From Cognatundibacterium curvum (GTDB lineage: Bacteria > Pseudomonadota > Gammaproteobacteria > Burkholderiales > Burkholderiaceae_D): a DNA stretch of 64,000 bases. Numbering within the stretch: the first letter of the stretch is position 1; each line of letters starts with the position of its first letter. The notes under the pieces were generated by a model. That model made no database searches, was not told where the DNA came from, and saw only the letters and a list, made by a program, of their open reading frames with translations. Both the position numbers and the translations under genes were made by a program. This document shows, piece after piece, positions 41,799 through 50,703 of the stretch. The stretch lies in contig NZ_JACOGD010000004.1 of NCBI RefSeq assembly GCF_014284235.1, positions 372,001 to 436,000 on the forward strand, read 5' to 3'.

Positions 41799-43202
41799 TT
41801 ATTTGCCGAAAAATTCCTCATGCACCAGACGCAGCGCGAGCTTGCGGTCTTCCTGCTGCACCAGCATATAGGCCGCCACTTCGCTTGCTCCGGCGGCTGC
41901 CAGACGTACTCTTACGCCACCGGCCAGCGCCGCCGACAAAGCGCGGCTCGCAATCGCACTGCCCACATCGGAAGCATCCAGCACGCCATCGCCAACCACG
42001 GCAACAATGGCAACCGCATCATCACGGCTGACATTCACTACGCCCGCCAGATGATGTTCGGACAAAGCGGCATACGCCGCATCCAGATGATCGCGTGCCA
42101 GCAAAATATTGATCGCCGTTTGTGCCGTCAACACGCTCTTGATATTGATGCCGTGCTGGTCCAGCGTATTGGTCACCTGTGCCAGAATACCGGCTTTGAA
42201 ACCAACGCCGGGACCGTGTAACTTGAGGATGGCAACATCGTCGGTAGAGCTCACGCTTTTCACCACATCGCGCGTGACATGGCGTTGCGCATCGATGATG
42301 GTGTAAGGCTGCAAGCCACGTTCAGGCTGGGTGATATTGAGAATGCGAATAGGAATATCGCGGTCAAACAAAGGCTCAACTGTGCGCGGATGCAGGATTT
42401 TTGCGCCGAAATACGACAATTCCGCCGCTTCCAGATAATTCAGTTGCGAGATAGACCGTGGCGCACTGACCGCGCCCGGATCAGCACTCAGGAAGCCATC
42501 CACATCCTTCCATACATCCAGCGATTCCGCCGAGATGCAAGCCGCAATCGAAGCCGCTGAATAATCCGAACCGCCGCGCCCGAACAGCGTGGTTTTGCCC
42601 TGTGCATCGACGCCATAAAATCCCGGCACCACAAACACCACATCATCTGCCAGCGCGGCAGAAACGGATGCGGTGCTGGCTGCAAAATCACAGGCCGAGT
42701 TACCGAATACGCCATCGGTAATCAGACCTATATCTTCAGGTAAGGCTTCACGCGCAGCGATGCCGCGACTCAGCAAGACCTCAGTCAGCAACAGACTGGA
42801 CAGACGCTCGCCATAACTTAAGATCGCATCATTCACAAAGGTCGGCACATCGCCTATGCAATGTATGCCAGTCAGATAGCGGTCCAGCTGATCCAGCCGC
42901 GCGCCAAGTGCCTGTTCGGTACGTGCTCTGTGCTCAGGGTCGCTGATATTCGCTTCCAGTATCTGTTTTTTCAGCGCACGCAGGGTTTGCGTGTAGTTCT
43001 GGCTTTCGGCCAGTGCGGCCTTGGTTCCGGCACCTTCTCTGGCGGCCTGTACGCAGGCGATGAGTGCATTGGTAATCCCATAAAACGCGGAAACCACCAG
43101 CACCAGCGGGCGCTGGTAGGCTTGTACCACATTCACGACACGGTCGATATCCTGCGGCTGACGCAGGTTAGAACCACCAAATTTGACGACGATTTTTTTC
43201 AT
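41799..43202 (-). CDS. lysC: Aspartate kinase
   Basis: A 467-residue monofunctional aspartokinase, first step of lysine, threonine and methionine synthesis. The N-terminus KFGGSNL carries the kinase Lys-Phe-Gly-Gly motif, and GRGGSDYSAA near 230 is the phosphate site. Two ACT-like segments follow residue 310 (SSTDDVAILKLHGPG, GKAGILAQVTNTL-like). Length and the N-terminus MKKIVVKFGGSN fit the LysC-III-like group. It is monocistronic, with terminators on both sides. Lysine feedback control is likely. Confidence 0.93.
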   Translation of the reverse strand: MKKIVVKFGGSNLRQPQDIDRVVNVVQAYQRPLVLVVSAFYGITNALIACVQAAREGAGTKAALAESQNYTQTLRALKKQILEANISDPEHRARTEQALGARLDQLDRYLTGIHCIGDVPTFVNDAILSYGERLSSLLLTEVLLSRGIAAREALPEDIGLITDGVFGNSACDFAASTASVSAALADDVVFVVPGFYGVDAQGKTTLFGRGGSDYSAASIAACISAESLDVWKDVDGFLSADPGAVSAPRSISQLNYLEAAELSYFGAKILHPRTVEPLFDRDIPIRILNITQPERGLQPYTIIDAQRHVTRDVVKSVSSTDDVAILKLHGPGVGFKAGILAQVTNTLDQHGINIKSVLTAQTAINILLARDHLDAAYAALSEHHLAGVVNVSRDDAVAIVAVVGDGVLDASDVGSAIASRALSAALAGGVRVRLAAAGASEVAAYMLVQQEDRKLALRLVHEEFFGK

Positions 43203-43289
43203 GCGGAATTCCAGAGCTAAGAGAACAGACGATTTGTAAAGTCAGCCCTACAGGTTACCGCCGCCAGCCATGCTGGTCAAATCCTGTCG

Positions 43290-43328
43290 TAAAAATGGCT
43301 CAGACGGAGGCTATCCGGCTGAGCCATT
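43290..43328 (-). terminator. Terminator of rlhA
   Basis: A 10-bp perfect stem AATGGCTCAG/CTGAGCCATT (43294-43303 with 43319-43328); the minus strand continues into TTTTTAC. Confidence 0.8.
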
Positions 43329-43365
43329 CAGGCTGGAATCGGTGATTTCAGCGATTTCAGTGATG

Positions 43366-45339
43366 TTAATGATTCGCTGGTCTGGTCTTGTGAAACACCA
43401 GCGGGCTGTATGCGACTGAGGATGGCGGTGGCGCTTGCAGGATATGTGGTTTCATCGCACCGATGATATGCATTTCACAGGGCTTGCAGTCAAACTTCAG
43501 GGTATATTTTTCTTCGCCTGTGACCAGTGTCATGGGTTCGGCCTTAACCTGCCCCTGCACACCTTTCACACCCTTGGCCTGTTTCGGGCAGAGGTTGAAT
43601 GAGAAACGCAGGCAATGCTTGGTAATCATCAGCGAGACTTCGCCCGCTTCTTCATGCGCCTCATACGCTGCGGCGATCAGTTGCACACCATGCTTTTGAT
43701 AAAAGGCACGTGCCTGGCTGTTATACACATTGGCCAGATAGCTGAGCGTGGTTTCCGGATAAGGCACAGGCGGTTCCTGTGCCGGGGTGCGCTGCGGACG
43801 CTGCCAGGCTGCACTGCGTGCCGCTTCATGCGCCGCCACAGCGTCACGGCGCAAGGCATTGATCACGGAAGAAGGGACGAACCAGGGCTGACGCAGACGC
43901 AGTTCCACACTGGCGGCTTCAAACATGGTGTTACCCAGCTTGGCCAGGCTGTCACGTAAGCCTGACTCGGCCTTATCGGCCTGCTGCGCCGGCTCCAGCG
44001 TACAAGCCAGCTGTACCGCAGAATGCACACCATCCTCGTCGGTCATGGCCAGTTGTAAACCTTGCTCATGGTCAGACAAGGTCAGCCAGACTGGCACGCG
44101 ACGCTCGGCTGATTTTTTGGTCAGCGCCTGTTCCCAGCGGTGATCGCGGTTACGGTTAATCAGCAAGCCCACTTTCAAGCCAGCCAGCTCACTGATTTTT
44201 TCATTCGGGAATACACGCCAGATTTCGCCATTTTCATTACTGCCCTGACGTTCAACGGTATTCGCCTGTATGCCCATCACTTCGCGCTTGAGCATGTAAT
44301 TCAGGCCGTCGCCATTGGCCATGGCTTCATTGGTTTCCAATTCAAACCAGGTGCTGCCGATACGTGTGACGTAACCCAGATGCAGGCCCACATATTTGGG
44401 CGAGTCGAAGGCACCGATATTGTCCAGCCTGCCGTTTGCAAAATAATCGGTATGACCACGATGGAAGTTTTTATCCACATCCGGTGTGAAAGCAATCTGA
44501 CTGCGGCCACTGGAGGCACGGCTGAATTCCGGCCTGCGTTCCAGAATCTCATCCAGCAGCAAACGGTAATGAGCGGTGATATTTTTGACATAGCCCATGT
44601 CTTTATAACGGCCCTCGATCTTGAGCGACTGCACACCGGCATCAATCAAAGCTTCAAGATTGCGGCTCTGATCATTGTCCTTCATCGACAGCAAATGCTT
44701 TTCGTAAGCGACTACCCTGCCCTCACCATCAGTCAGGGTATAAGGCAGACGGCAGGCTTGCGAACAGTCGCCGCGATTGGCGCTGCGCCCGTTATCCGCA
44801 TGCGAGATATAGCACTGCCCGGAAAATGCGACGCATAAAGCGCCGTGCACAAAGTATTCGAGTGGGGTCGCTACTTCGGCCTTGATCGCGCGAATCTGTT
44901 CTATCGTGAGTTCACGCGCCAGCACCAGTTGAGAAAAACCGGAAGCGCCGAGGAAACGGGCCTTATCCACCGTGCGGATATCGCACTGGGTACTCGCGTG
45001 TAACTGCATGGGCGGAAGATCCAGCTCCATGATGCCCATGTCCTGAATAATCAGCGCATCAACGCCCGCATCGTAGAGCTGATGGATCTGACGGCGCGCC
45101 GGCTCCAGCTCAGACTCATGCAAAATCGTGTTCATGGTGACGAAGATGCGCGCATGGTAGCGATGTGCAAAGCGCACCAGCTCGGCAATCTCGCTGACCT
45201 CATTGCTGGCGTTATGGCGCGCACCAAATGAAGGGCCGCCGATGTACACCGCATCCGCACCATGCAGAATGGCTTCTTTGCCTATTTCTATATTTTTGGC
45301 GGGGGCTAGCAGTTCTAGCTGATGAGCAAGCAGGGTCAT
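43366..45339 (-). CDS. rlhA: 23S rRNA 5-hydroxycytidine C2501 synthase (RlhA, U32 family)
   Basis: A 657-residue U32 protein with the long C-terminal extension of RlhA (YdcP), not the shorter TrhP. The N-terminal half holds LLAPAKNIEIGKEAILHGAD and VFVHGALCVAFSGQCYIS-like segments with Cys residues (CVAFSGQC, CSQACR) that probably bind an iron-sulfur cluster. A second part with LTLSDHEQGL and a Cys end (CPKQAKGV, CKPCEMHIIG) follows. It hydroxylates C2501 of 23S rRNA in E. coli. ATG at 45339 is preferred to a TTG two codons earlier. Confidence 0.87.
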   Translation of the reverse strand: MTLLAHQLELLAPAKNIEIGKEAILHGADAVYIGGPSFGARHNASNEVSEIAELVRFAHRYHARIFVTMNTILHESELEPARRQIHQLYDAGVDALIIQDMGIMELDLPPMQLHASTQCDIRTVDKARFLGASGFSQLVLARELTIEQIRAIKAEVATPLEYFVHGALCVAFSGQCYISHADNGRSANRGDCSQACRLPYTLTDGEGRVVAYEKHLLSMKDNDQSRNLEALIDAGVQSLKIEGRYKDMGYVKNITAHYRLLLDEILERRPEFSRASSGRSQIAFTPDVDKNFHRGHTDYFANGRLDNIGAFDSPKYVGLHLGYVTRIGSTWFELETNEAMANGDGLNYMLKREVMGIQANTVERQGSNENGEIWRVFPNEKISELAGLKVGLLINRNRDHRWEQALTKKSAERRVPVWLTLSDHEQGLQLAMTDEDGVHSAVQLACTLEPAQQADKAESGLRDSLAKLGNTMFEAASVELRLRQPWFVPSSVINALRRDAVAAHEAARSAAWQRPQRTPAQEPPVPYPETTLSYLANVYNSQARAFYQKHGVQLIAAAYEAHEEAGEVSLMITKHCLRFSFNLCPKQAKGVKGVQGQVKAEPMTLVTGEEKYTLKFDCKPCEMHIIGAMKPHILQAPPPSSVAYSPLVFHKTRPANH

Positions 45340-45576
45340 GATCAAACCAGTGGCGGGGAAAAGGGCGAAATTATAACGAAATCAAAGGCTTATGTCCTGT
45401 TATGTCCCGATTAGCAGGCTTTGTGAGCAAAAAACCATGTTCTTTTCCTTAGCGGCGACACCCGCTGCGGCAGCCCCGGGCAATTGACCAGACGCAGTCA
45501 GCGTGGTCTGATGTGCGTATATGCTATGTATGCGCCTTCAATACCAGACTTTACCCTGTTTACCCTGAACCAAGCT

Positions 45577-47028
45577 ATGTTAAAAAAACGTCCGCTGTTA
45601 TACCGCTTAGCCTTGCTGCCCTGCGTGCTGCTACTGCCCGTATCTGTCGCATGGGCCCAGAGTGCGCTGCCTGCCAAAGTCAGCGAACTGCTACAGCAAA
45701 ATGAGCTTCCTTCGTCTGCCTTGAGTCTGACCGTAATCGCGGCTGACAGCACGACACCACTGCTGCAACAACAGGCTGAACAGCCAGTCAATCCGGCCTC
45801 CACCATGAAGCTGGTGACCACCCTGGCCGCGCTGGAAGAACTGGGTCCGCAATTCCGCTGGAAAACCCGCTTTATGAGCGAGGCCACGATCACCCGCGAA
45901 GTCCTGAAAGGGAATCTGTACCTGAAAGGCGGCGGCGATCCCAATCTGACCTGGGATAAATTTGCACTCATGCTGCGTACTCTGCGCCAGCAAGGCATAC
46001 GCAAAATCCAGGGTGATCTGGTGCTGGACCGCAGTTACTTTAATCCGCAAAGACTGGATCTGGATGCGGCGCCATTTGATGAGCATCCCGATGCGTATTA
46101 CAACGTGATCCCGGATGCGCTGCTGATACACAGTAATCTGAGCTCTGTGCAAATTACGTCAGACAGTAAAAAAATTCAGGCCAGCCTGCTGATGCCACTG
46201 GATAAAGTCAGCGTCGAGACGCATCTGCATTTCAACCAAAAAAGCTGCGCTGACTGGGAAAAAGAATGGCAGCCGCCGCAAGTAGCCACCCAGCCGCGCG
46301 ATGTGCTGGAGTTGCGCCTGAGTGGAGGCTTTCCAAAGAACTGTCAGATCACGAATCATCTGAATCTGCTGGATCGCAATCAATACATCGCACGCCTGTT
46401 CCGTCAGCTATGGCAGGAAATGGGCGGCAGTTGGCAAGGTCAGGTCGTCGATGGCACGACTCCAGACTCGGCGAAACTGCTGGTCGAGCGGCAATCCGAC
46501 ACACTGGCAGAAACGGTAAGGGTGGTGAATAAATTTTCCGACAATATGATGGCACGCAGTCTGCTGCTGACACTGGGTGCAGAACAGGCAACAGCGGGCA
46601 ACAGTCTGGATCAAGGCAGACAAAGAATACGCGACTGGCTGCACAAAAAGCAGATCGCTGACAGCGCGCTGGTGGTAGAAAACGGCTCAGGTTTGTCGCG
46701 CAATGAACGCCTCAGCAGCCAGCTGCTGGCTCAGGTGCTGCAGACCGGCTGGCGCAGTAGCTGGAATGCCGAATACCTGAGCAGCCTGCCCATTGTGGCG
46801 CTGGACGGCACCATGCGCCGTCGTCTGAAAGGCAGCGCAGCGGATTCACGCGCACGCATCAAAACCGGTACCCTGAAAGACAGCGTCGCCGTTGCAGGCT
46901 ATGTACGCGATATACGAGACCAGACCTGGATAGTGGTTGCCATCGTCAATCATGATGCGGCCTCCAGAGCCAAACCCGCGCTCGATGCGCTGATAGACTG
47001 GGTCGCTGCCGGGCGGCCAAATCTTTAA
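45577..47028 (+). CDS. dacB: D-Ala-D-Ala carboxypeptidase/endopeptidase PBP4
   Basis: A 483-residue class C low-molecular-mass penicillin-binding protein. Signal peptide 1-27 (LALLPCVLLLPVSVAWA) targets it to the periplasm. Ser75-Thr-Met-Lys78 is the SxxK site; SDN near 321 and KTG near 429 complete the active site. The insert between them is typical of PBP4. It trims and cleaves peptidoglycan. ATG at 45577 starts the signal peptide; an earlier in-frame start at 45484 adds residues not expected there. Confidence 0.92.
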   Translation: MLKKRPLLYRLALLPCVLLLPVSVAWAQSALPAKVSELLQQNELPSSALSLTVIAADSTTPLLQQQAEQPVNPASTMKLVTTLAALEELGPQFRWKTRFMSEATITREVLKGNLYLKGGGDPNLTWDKFALMLRTLRQQGIRKIQGDLVLDRSYFNPQRLDLDAAPFDEHPDAYYNVIPDALLIHSNLSSVQITSDSKKIQASLLMPLDKVSVETHLHFNQKSCADWEKEWQPPQVATQPRDVLELRLSGGFPKNCQITNHLNLLDRNQYIARLFRQLWQEMGGSWQGQVVDGTTPDSAKLLVERQSDTLAETVRVVNKFSDNMMARSLLLTLGAEQATAGNSLDQGRQRIRDWLHKKQIADSALVVENGSGLSRNERLSSQLLAQVLQTGWRSSWNAEYLSSLPIVALDGTMRRRLKGSAADSRARIKTGTLKDSVAVAGYVRDIRDQTWIVVAIVNHDAASRAKPALDALIDWVAAGRPNL

Positions 47029-47100
47029 GCGTCTTGCGCTGAGCAAGATAAGGCAAACGACCTGGACCGCATAGTCAGGCTGTGTTTGCCGGGACTGACC

Positions 47101-47205
47101 ATGCTAACAAGGTTGTCTATTCCCGACTCGCGTCACTTTGTGATGCAGGATCAGCCGGAAGTGCTGGCGGCCAGATTACAGGAGTTTCTGAGCAGCCTGC
47201 GCTAA
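47101..47205 (+). pseudogene. Remnant of an alpha/beta hydrolase C-terminus
   Basis: A 34-codon frame ends with IPDSRHFVMQDQPEVLAARL, the catalytic-His end of alpha/beta hydrolases (xSRHFxMxDQPE). The rest of the enzyme is absent; the dacB gene ends 72 bases before. It is likely what is left of a deleted hydrolase gene. Confidence 0.55.
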
Positions 47206-47216
47206 AAATGCCGCTG

Positions 47217-48125
47217 TCAGCGCAGCGGCAGAAAAATATCCAGCTCTGCCTGCTGCTCAGACACATCGGGGTAAAAACGCAGCCTTTGCAAAAAGACCGG
47301 GAAGTCGCGCAACTCCTCGCCGCTGGCGGGGAGCCAGGTATTAAACAGATAGCCTATGCTGTGTTCCAGCTGACTGTCCGGCCCGGTATGACGCAGCACG
47401 GCGCAGCGCCCGGCTGGAATGGTTTTCGCGATGATACCAGCCGCCGCATAGGATTCCGGCTGATCGACTGCGACACCGACATCCAAACGAAATTCAGCAG
47501 CTGGCACATGATCCGGATGAGCATACAAAATATTGAAGGTGCGGTAGCGACCAGGTGGCAGTTTTTCCTGGCGACGCCAGGCGATAAACTTCTGCAAGGT
47601 ATCACCAATCAGCGCAGGGTCACCACGGTGCTCCATACAGGCCAGCGCAGTCGCTGGGAAGTCGATAATACGTACATCTTGATGCGCAAAATTCATAGCT
47701 ACACTCCGGTTAGCGGGAATCAAAGAACAAGCCTGATGCCAGGTCGGCCAGTCGGGTGCAGCGCGAAACGCGGTGGGCGATTGCCCGCTCATTTGTCTGA
47801 ATGCCCGGGAAAAAGCAGCGAGCGATTCAAAGCCATGATCGAGTGCGATGCGGGTGACTGACAAGGAAGTGCGGAATGCGAGTTGAGATCCGGCCCGGCG
47901 CAAGCGCGACTGCAGCACATACTGATGCAGACTGAGTCCGAATACGCTGGCGAACTGGCGATGAAAATGAAAACGCGACATCGCAGCCAGCGCACTGAGA
48001 CTGTCCAGCGACAAATCTCCATCCGGACAGGCATCAATATAGGCAGCGACTTGTTCAAAACGCTGCCTGTAATGCGCCCGCCTGGCTTGCTCTGTGTGCA
48101 GGCTGCTCTCAGTATTCATCTGCAT
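47217..48125 (-). CDS. AraC-family regulator with GyrI-like domain
   Basis: A 302-residue protein. The double AraC HTH lies at about 20-120 (SLDSLSALAAMSRFHFHRQF, SLSVTRIALDHGFESLAAFS) and a GyrI-like small-molecule domain follows (DVRIIDFPATALACMEHRGD, VGVAVDQPESYAAAGI, LRHTGPDSQLEHSIGYLFN). The Rob/SbmC-type ligand domain suggests response to aromatic or drug-like compounds. Chromosomal neighbours give no target. Confidence 0.9.
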   Translation of the reverse strand: MQMNTESSLHTEQARRAHYRQRFEQVAAYIDACPDGDLSLDSLSALAAMSRFHFHRQFASVFGLSLHQYVLQSRLRRAGSQLAFRTSLSVTRIALDHGFESLAAFSRAFRQMSGQSPTAFRAAPDWPTWHQACSLIPANRSVAMNFAHQDVRIIDFPATALACMEHRGDPALIGDTLQKFIAWRRQEKLPPGRYRTFNILYAHPDHVPAAEFRLDVGVAVDQPESYAAAGIIAKTIPAGRCAVLRHTGPDSQLEHSIGYLFNTWLPASGEELRDFPVFLQRLRFYPDVSEQQAELDIFLPLR

Positions 48126-48165
48126 TCCTGTTTCCTCCTGACAGACTGCAGCTTAAGCCTTGTAC

Positions 48166-48690
48166 TCATGCCGGGTTTGATGAATCTTGCTGAATTGCGC
48201 CATCCGGCACATCAGACACATCAGACACATCAGACACATCAGGTACATCAGGTACATCAGGCGCTGCCAGCCTGAGTAAATAGTAATCGCCATGCTCAGA
48301 TGTCGCACGCTGCACCACTGTCCAGCCCATGCGCAGATAAAAGGCATACGCGGCGTGATTCTTGACGACGCATTTCAAATGCCAGGGGCAGGCTAAGTAC
48401 GTATGCAAGGCATGCAGCAGACTGCGTCCGACACCACGTCCTTGCGCATGCTGCGCGACATACAAATGATGGATAAAAGCATGCTCAGGCTGATACGAAA
48501 GAAAACCAGCCACGACGCCGGGTTCCAGTTCTGCGAGCAGTATAGTTTCACCGACAGAGGCAGCGGCAAAATCATCGGTCTTATTTGCTTGCCTTACAGC
48601 GGCGGGCAACCAGTCTGCGTTGCGCATAGCCTGACTGAACAGGGATTGAATGGCAGGGAGATCAGCAGTGACGGCGATTCGGATTTGCAT
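48166..48690 (-). CDS. GNAT acetyltransferase with repeat tail
   Basis: A 174-residue N-acetyltransferase with the GNAT fold: IRIAVTADLPAIQSLF at the start, HHLYVAQHAQGRGVGRSLLH (acetyl-CoA loop Q/RxxGxG) near 80, and AYAFYLRMGWTVVQ near 118. ATG at 48690 is preferred to a TTG one codon earlier. The last 25 residues are a DVP/DVS tripeptide repeat made by a 9-bp DNA repeat. Substrate unknown. Confidence 0.85.
   Translation of the reverse strand: MQIRIAVTADLPAIQSLFSQAMRNADWLPAAVRQANKTDDFAAASVGETILLAELEPGVVAGFLSYQPEHAFIHHLYVAQHAQGRGVGRSLLHALHTYLACPWHLKCVVKNHAAYAFYLRMGWTVVQRATSEHGDYYLLRLAAPDVPDVPDVSDVSDVSDVPDGAIQQDSSNPA
48201..48263. repeat. 9-bp tandem repeat inside GNAT gene
   Basis: Seven units of CATCAGACA/CATCAGGTA (first CATCCGGCA, last CATCAGGCG), encoding the DVSDVPD repeat tail in frame. 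Copy number may vary. Confidence 0.9.
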
Positions 48691-48827
48691 CAAATTGAGC
48701 TCAGCGTAGAGGAAGTGAGCCCATTATAAGACCTAAAAAAGCGAGCTGGGCTGAAACGCAGACATCAGGTCTTGCCGTCTGCATCCAGCCTCAGCGCGCT
48801 TGCTTAGCTGCTTACTACTGCCTGATT

Positions 48828-49646
48828 TCAGTCCTGAAAACGCGCACGCAATAACTGCATCATCGCCACATTCAATTCCCAGGCATCGCTGACCACCTGA
48901 TTGGTATAAGGCAGGGTTTGTGTGTACGGGGTCGGACCGAACTCGGGCGTGATCGTCAGATAAGTCTCGCCACGCGCCTGGCGCTGCTGCAGGATCTGAT
49001 CCCACCAGCCTAAATGCTGTTCCAGCGCGGCGGCATGTTCCGGCGCACGGAAGTCATTCACTTGCGGCCCCTGCTGATGACCGACCCGTGCATGGATATG
49101 ACGTACCTGAGGAAAGACCTGCGCCAGCATGTCAGCCTGATCTTCCAGCAGCGATTCGCAGGCGACACACCAATGCGATAAATCCGCATTGAGTTGCAGT
49201 TGCGGACGCTGCTGCAAATACGGCATGAGTAACATAGGATGACCGCTGAAGCGGCTGCGATGAATTTCATGCACGATGGGCACGCCGGTTTCCTGACTGA
49301 TGCTGTCAGCCAGATCCAGCAATTCACTGTTTTGCGCAAAGCTGTAAAAATCCTTGCCAGTGTGGGTATTGACCAGCACAGGATTGGCCGCACACGCGTT
49401 TTGCAGCAATTCGCGCAAGGCCTGTTTATGCGCCTTGAAGTCGCTGTGAAACACGGTCTCCCATTGCTGGGCGATCAGTAATAAGCCCGCATCTTCTATG
49501 GCCCGGGTCCAGGCTTCACGCTCTTTTTGCTCCAGCGGCAACGACATTTCTATGCCATCAAAACCGGCTGCCCTCACGCTGGCGATCCAGCTGTCGCGCG
49601 CGATATGCGCATTGCCCCAGTGCGGGGCGAAAATCTGTAATTTCAT
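48828..49646 (-). CDS. Sugar phosphate isomerase/epimerase-like TIM barrel
   Basis: A 272-residue xylose-isomerase-like TIM barrel. Features: FDGIEMSLP near 29, VNTHTGKDFYS near 90, HEIHRSRFSG near 125 (metal-ligand Glu-His), ADLSHWCVACE near 153, and HIHARVGHQQGPQ near 180. These match metal-dependent isomerases. It lies in an operon upstream-adjacent to a PhyH dioxygenase, with a divergent LysR, so it probably serves a catabolic route of unknown substrate. Confidence 0.85.
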   Translation of the reverse strand: MKLQIFAPHWGNAHIARDSWIASVRAAGFDGIEMSLPLEQKEREAWTRAIEDAGLLLIAQQWETVFHSDFKAHKQALRELLQNACAANPVLVNTHTGKDFYSFAQNSELLDLADSISQETGVPIVHEIHRSRFSGHPMLLMPYLQQRPQLQLNADLSHWCVACESLLEDQADMLAQVFPQVRHIHARVGHQQGPQVNDFRAPEHAAALEQHLGWWDQILQQRQARGETYLTITPEFGPTPYTQTLPYTNQVVSDAWELNVAMMQLLRARFQD

Positions 49647-49685
49647 GCTTACTTTCGCTTGTAAGTTCACGCGCCTGAGGTGGTT

Positions 49686-50525
49686 TTACACAAATCCACG
49701 CACCGGAAATTCAGGACCGCGTTGTATCCAGTTACCCGCAGAATACTGCGTCTTCCCATCAGTCACATGCAGGGTATACGCATGACGTGACACGGGTGAA
49801 CGGTTAGGTGCGCTGTAATGCGGCAGCAAGCCGTGGAAACAGACCAGACTGCCCGCCTTCACTTCCAGTGGTACTGCAGTACTGTCGTCCGGCCATGGCA
49901 GGTCGGATAATTTTTCTACCCTGACCTGATCCCCCTCACGCACAAAGCGTTCGCGCATAGGGCTGCGATGACCGCCCGGCTCAGCCCACAGGCAGCCATT
50001 CTCCAGCGTTGCGTCTTCTAATGCAAACCAAAAGGTGGTGACGCTGACCGGATCCGTTTCAAAGTAAGTCGCATCCTGATGCCAGCGTACTTCACCGCCT
50101 ATGCCAGGCTGCTTGAAAATATACATGGATTGCCAGATTTCCGGCTGTTGCAAACCCAGTTGTTGCGCCACTGTCGCCAGCGCCTGACCACGTGAGAACG
50201 CACTGAATACCGGGTCCAGGTCATGTATGGCATGGCCTATTTTATTGATAGACAGCGCTTTGGGCTGGCGTAACTGGCCTTCGCTGTCAAACGCTTCCTC
50301 TTCAAAAAAGCAGCTGATGTTATTAGCGGAATTCAGAAAATAATGATCGATTTTCCTTTCCTGTTCCTTGGTAGTGAAAATCGAGACTGACTCCGCCGGA
50401 TCAAACGCATCGACGATGGCGCCAGCACGCTCGCGCAGCGCGGCGATTTCAGTTGCGGTTTTAAAATCGGGGACGACCACATAACCATCCTGGTGGAATT
50501 GGGCGATCTGTTCTGCATTTAACAT
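49686..50525 (-). CDS. Phytanoyl-CoA dioxygenase (PhyH)-family protein
   Basis: A 279-residue Fe(II)/2-oxoglutarate dioxygenase. RWHQDATYF gives the HxD metal pair and VCFHGLLPHYSAPNRS the distal His and Arg; GYVVVPDF lies at the N-terminus. ATG at 50523-50525 has AGGAG upstream. With the TIM-barrel isomerase gene 39 bases downstream it forms a two-gene operon. It probably hydroxylates an unknown carbon compound. Confidence 0.9.
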   Translation of the reverse strand: MLNAEQIAQFHQDGYVVVPDFKTATEIAALRERAGAIVDAFDPAESVSIFTTKEQERKIDHYFLNSANNISCFFEEEAFDSEGQLRQPKALSINKIGHAIHDLDPVFSAFSRGQALATVAQQLGLQQPEIWQSMYIFKQPGIGGEVRWHQDATYFETDPVSVTTFWFALEDATLENGCLWAEPGGHRSPMRERFVREGDQVRVEKLSDLPWPDDSTAVPLEVKAGSLVCFHGLLPHYSAPNRSPVSRHAYTLHVTDGKTQYSAGNWIQRGPEFPVRGFV

Positions 50526-50642
50526 AGTCACTCCTGAAAAATTAAGTTTGATAGCGCTGCGACCGCGTCTGGCGCAAGGTATTGATGTAGCGCAAGTGTA
50601 GCCAAACCCAGGCACTCACCACAATACAGACAATCATTGACA

Positions 50643-50667
50643 TATTGTCGCAATTTTATTGACAATA
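50643..50667. promoter_or_regulatory. LysR-type binding site upstream of dioxygenase operon
   Basis: TATTGTC-N11-GACAATA, a perfect 7-bp inverted repeat with the spacing used by LysR proteins. It lies 37 bases before the LysR start and 118 before the dioxygenase start. Confidence 0.75.
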
Positions 50668-50703
50668 CTTGTACAGGGCGCCGCCTTTCGCTTAGGAGCA
50701 TGC

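Noticed and set aside
47082-47861. A 259-codon plus-strand frame antisense to the AraC-GyrI gene
   Set aside because: The minus strand encodes a clear two-domain regulator; this frame lacks motifs and a ribosome site.
48201-48263. CRISPR or repeat RNA at the 9-bp repeats
   Set aside because: The units are short, contiguous and in frame in the GNAT gene.
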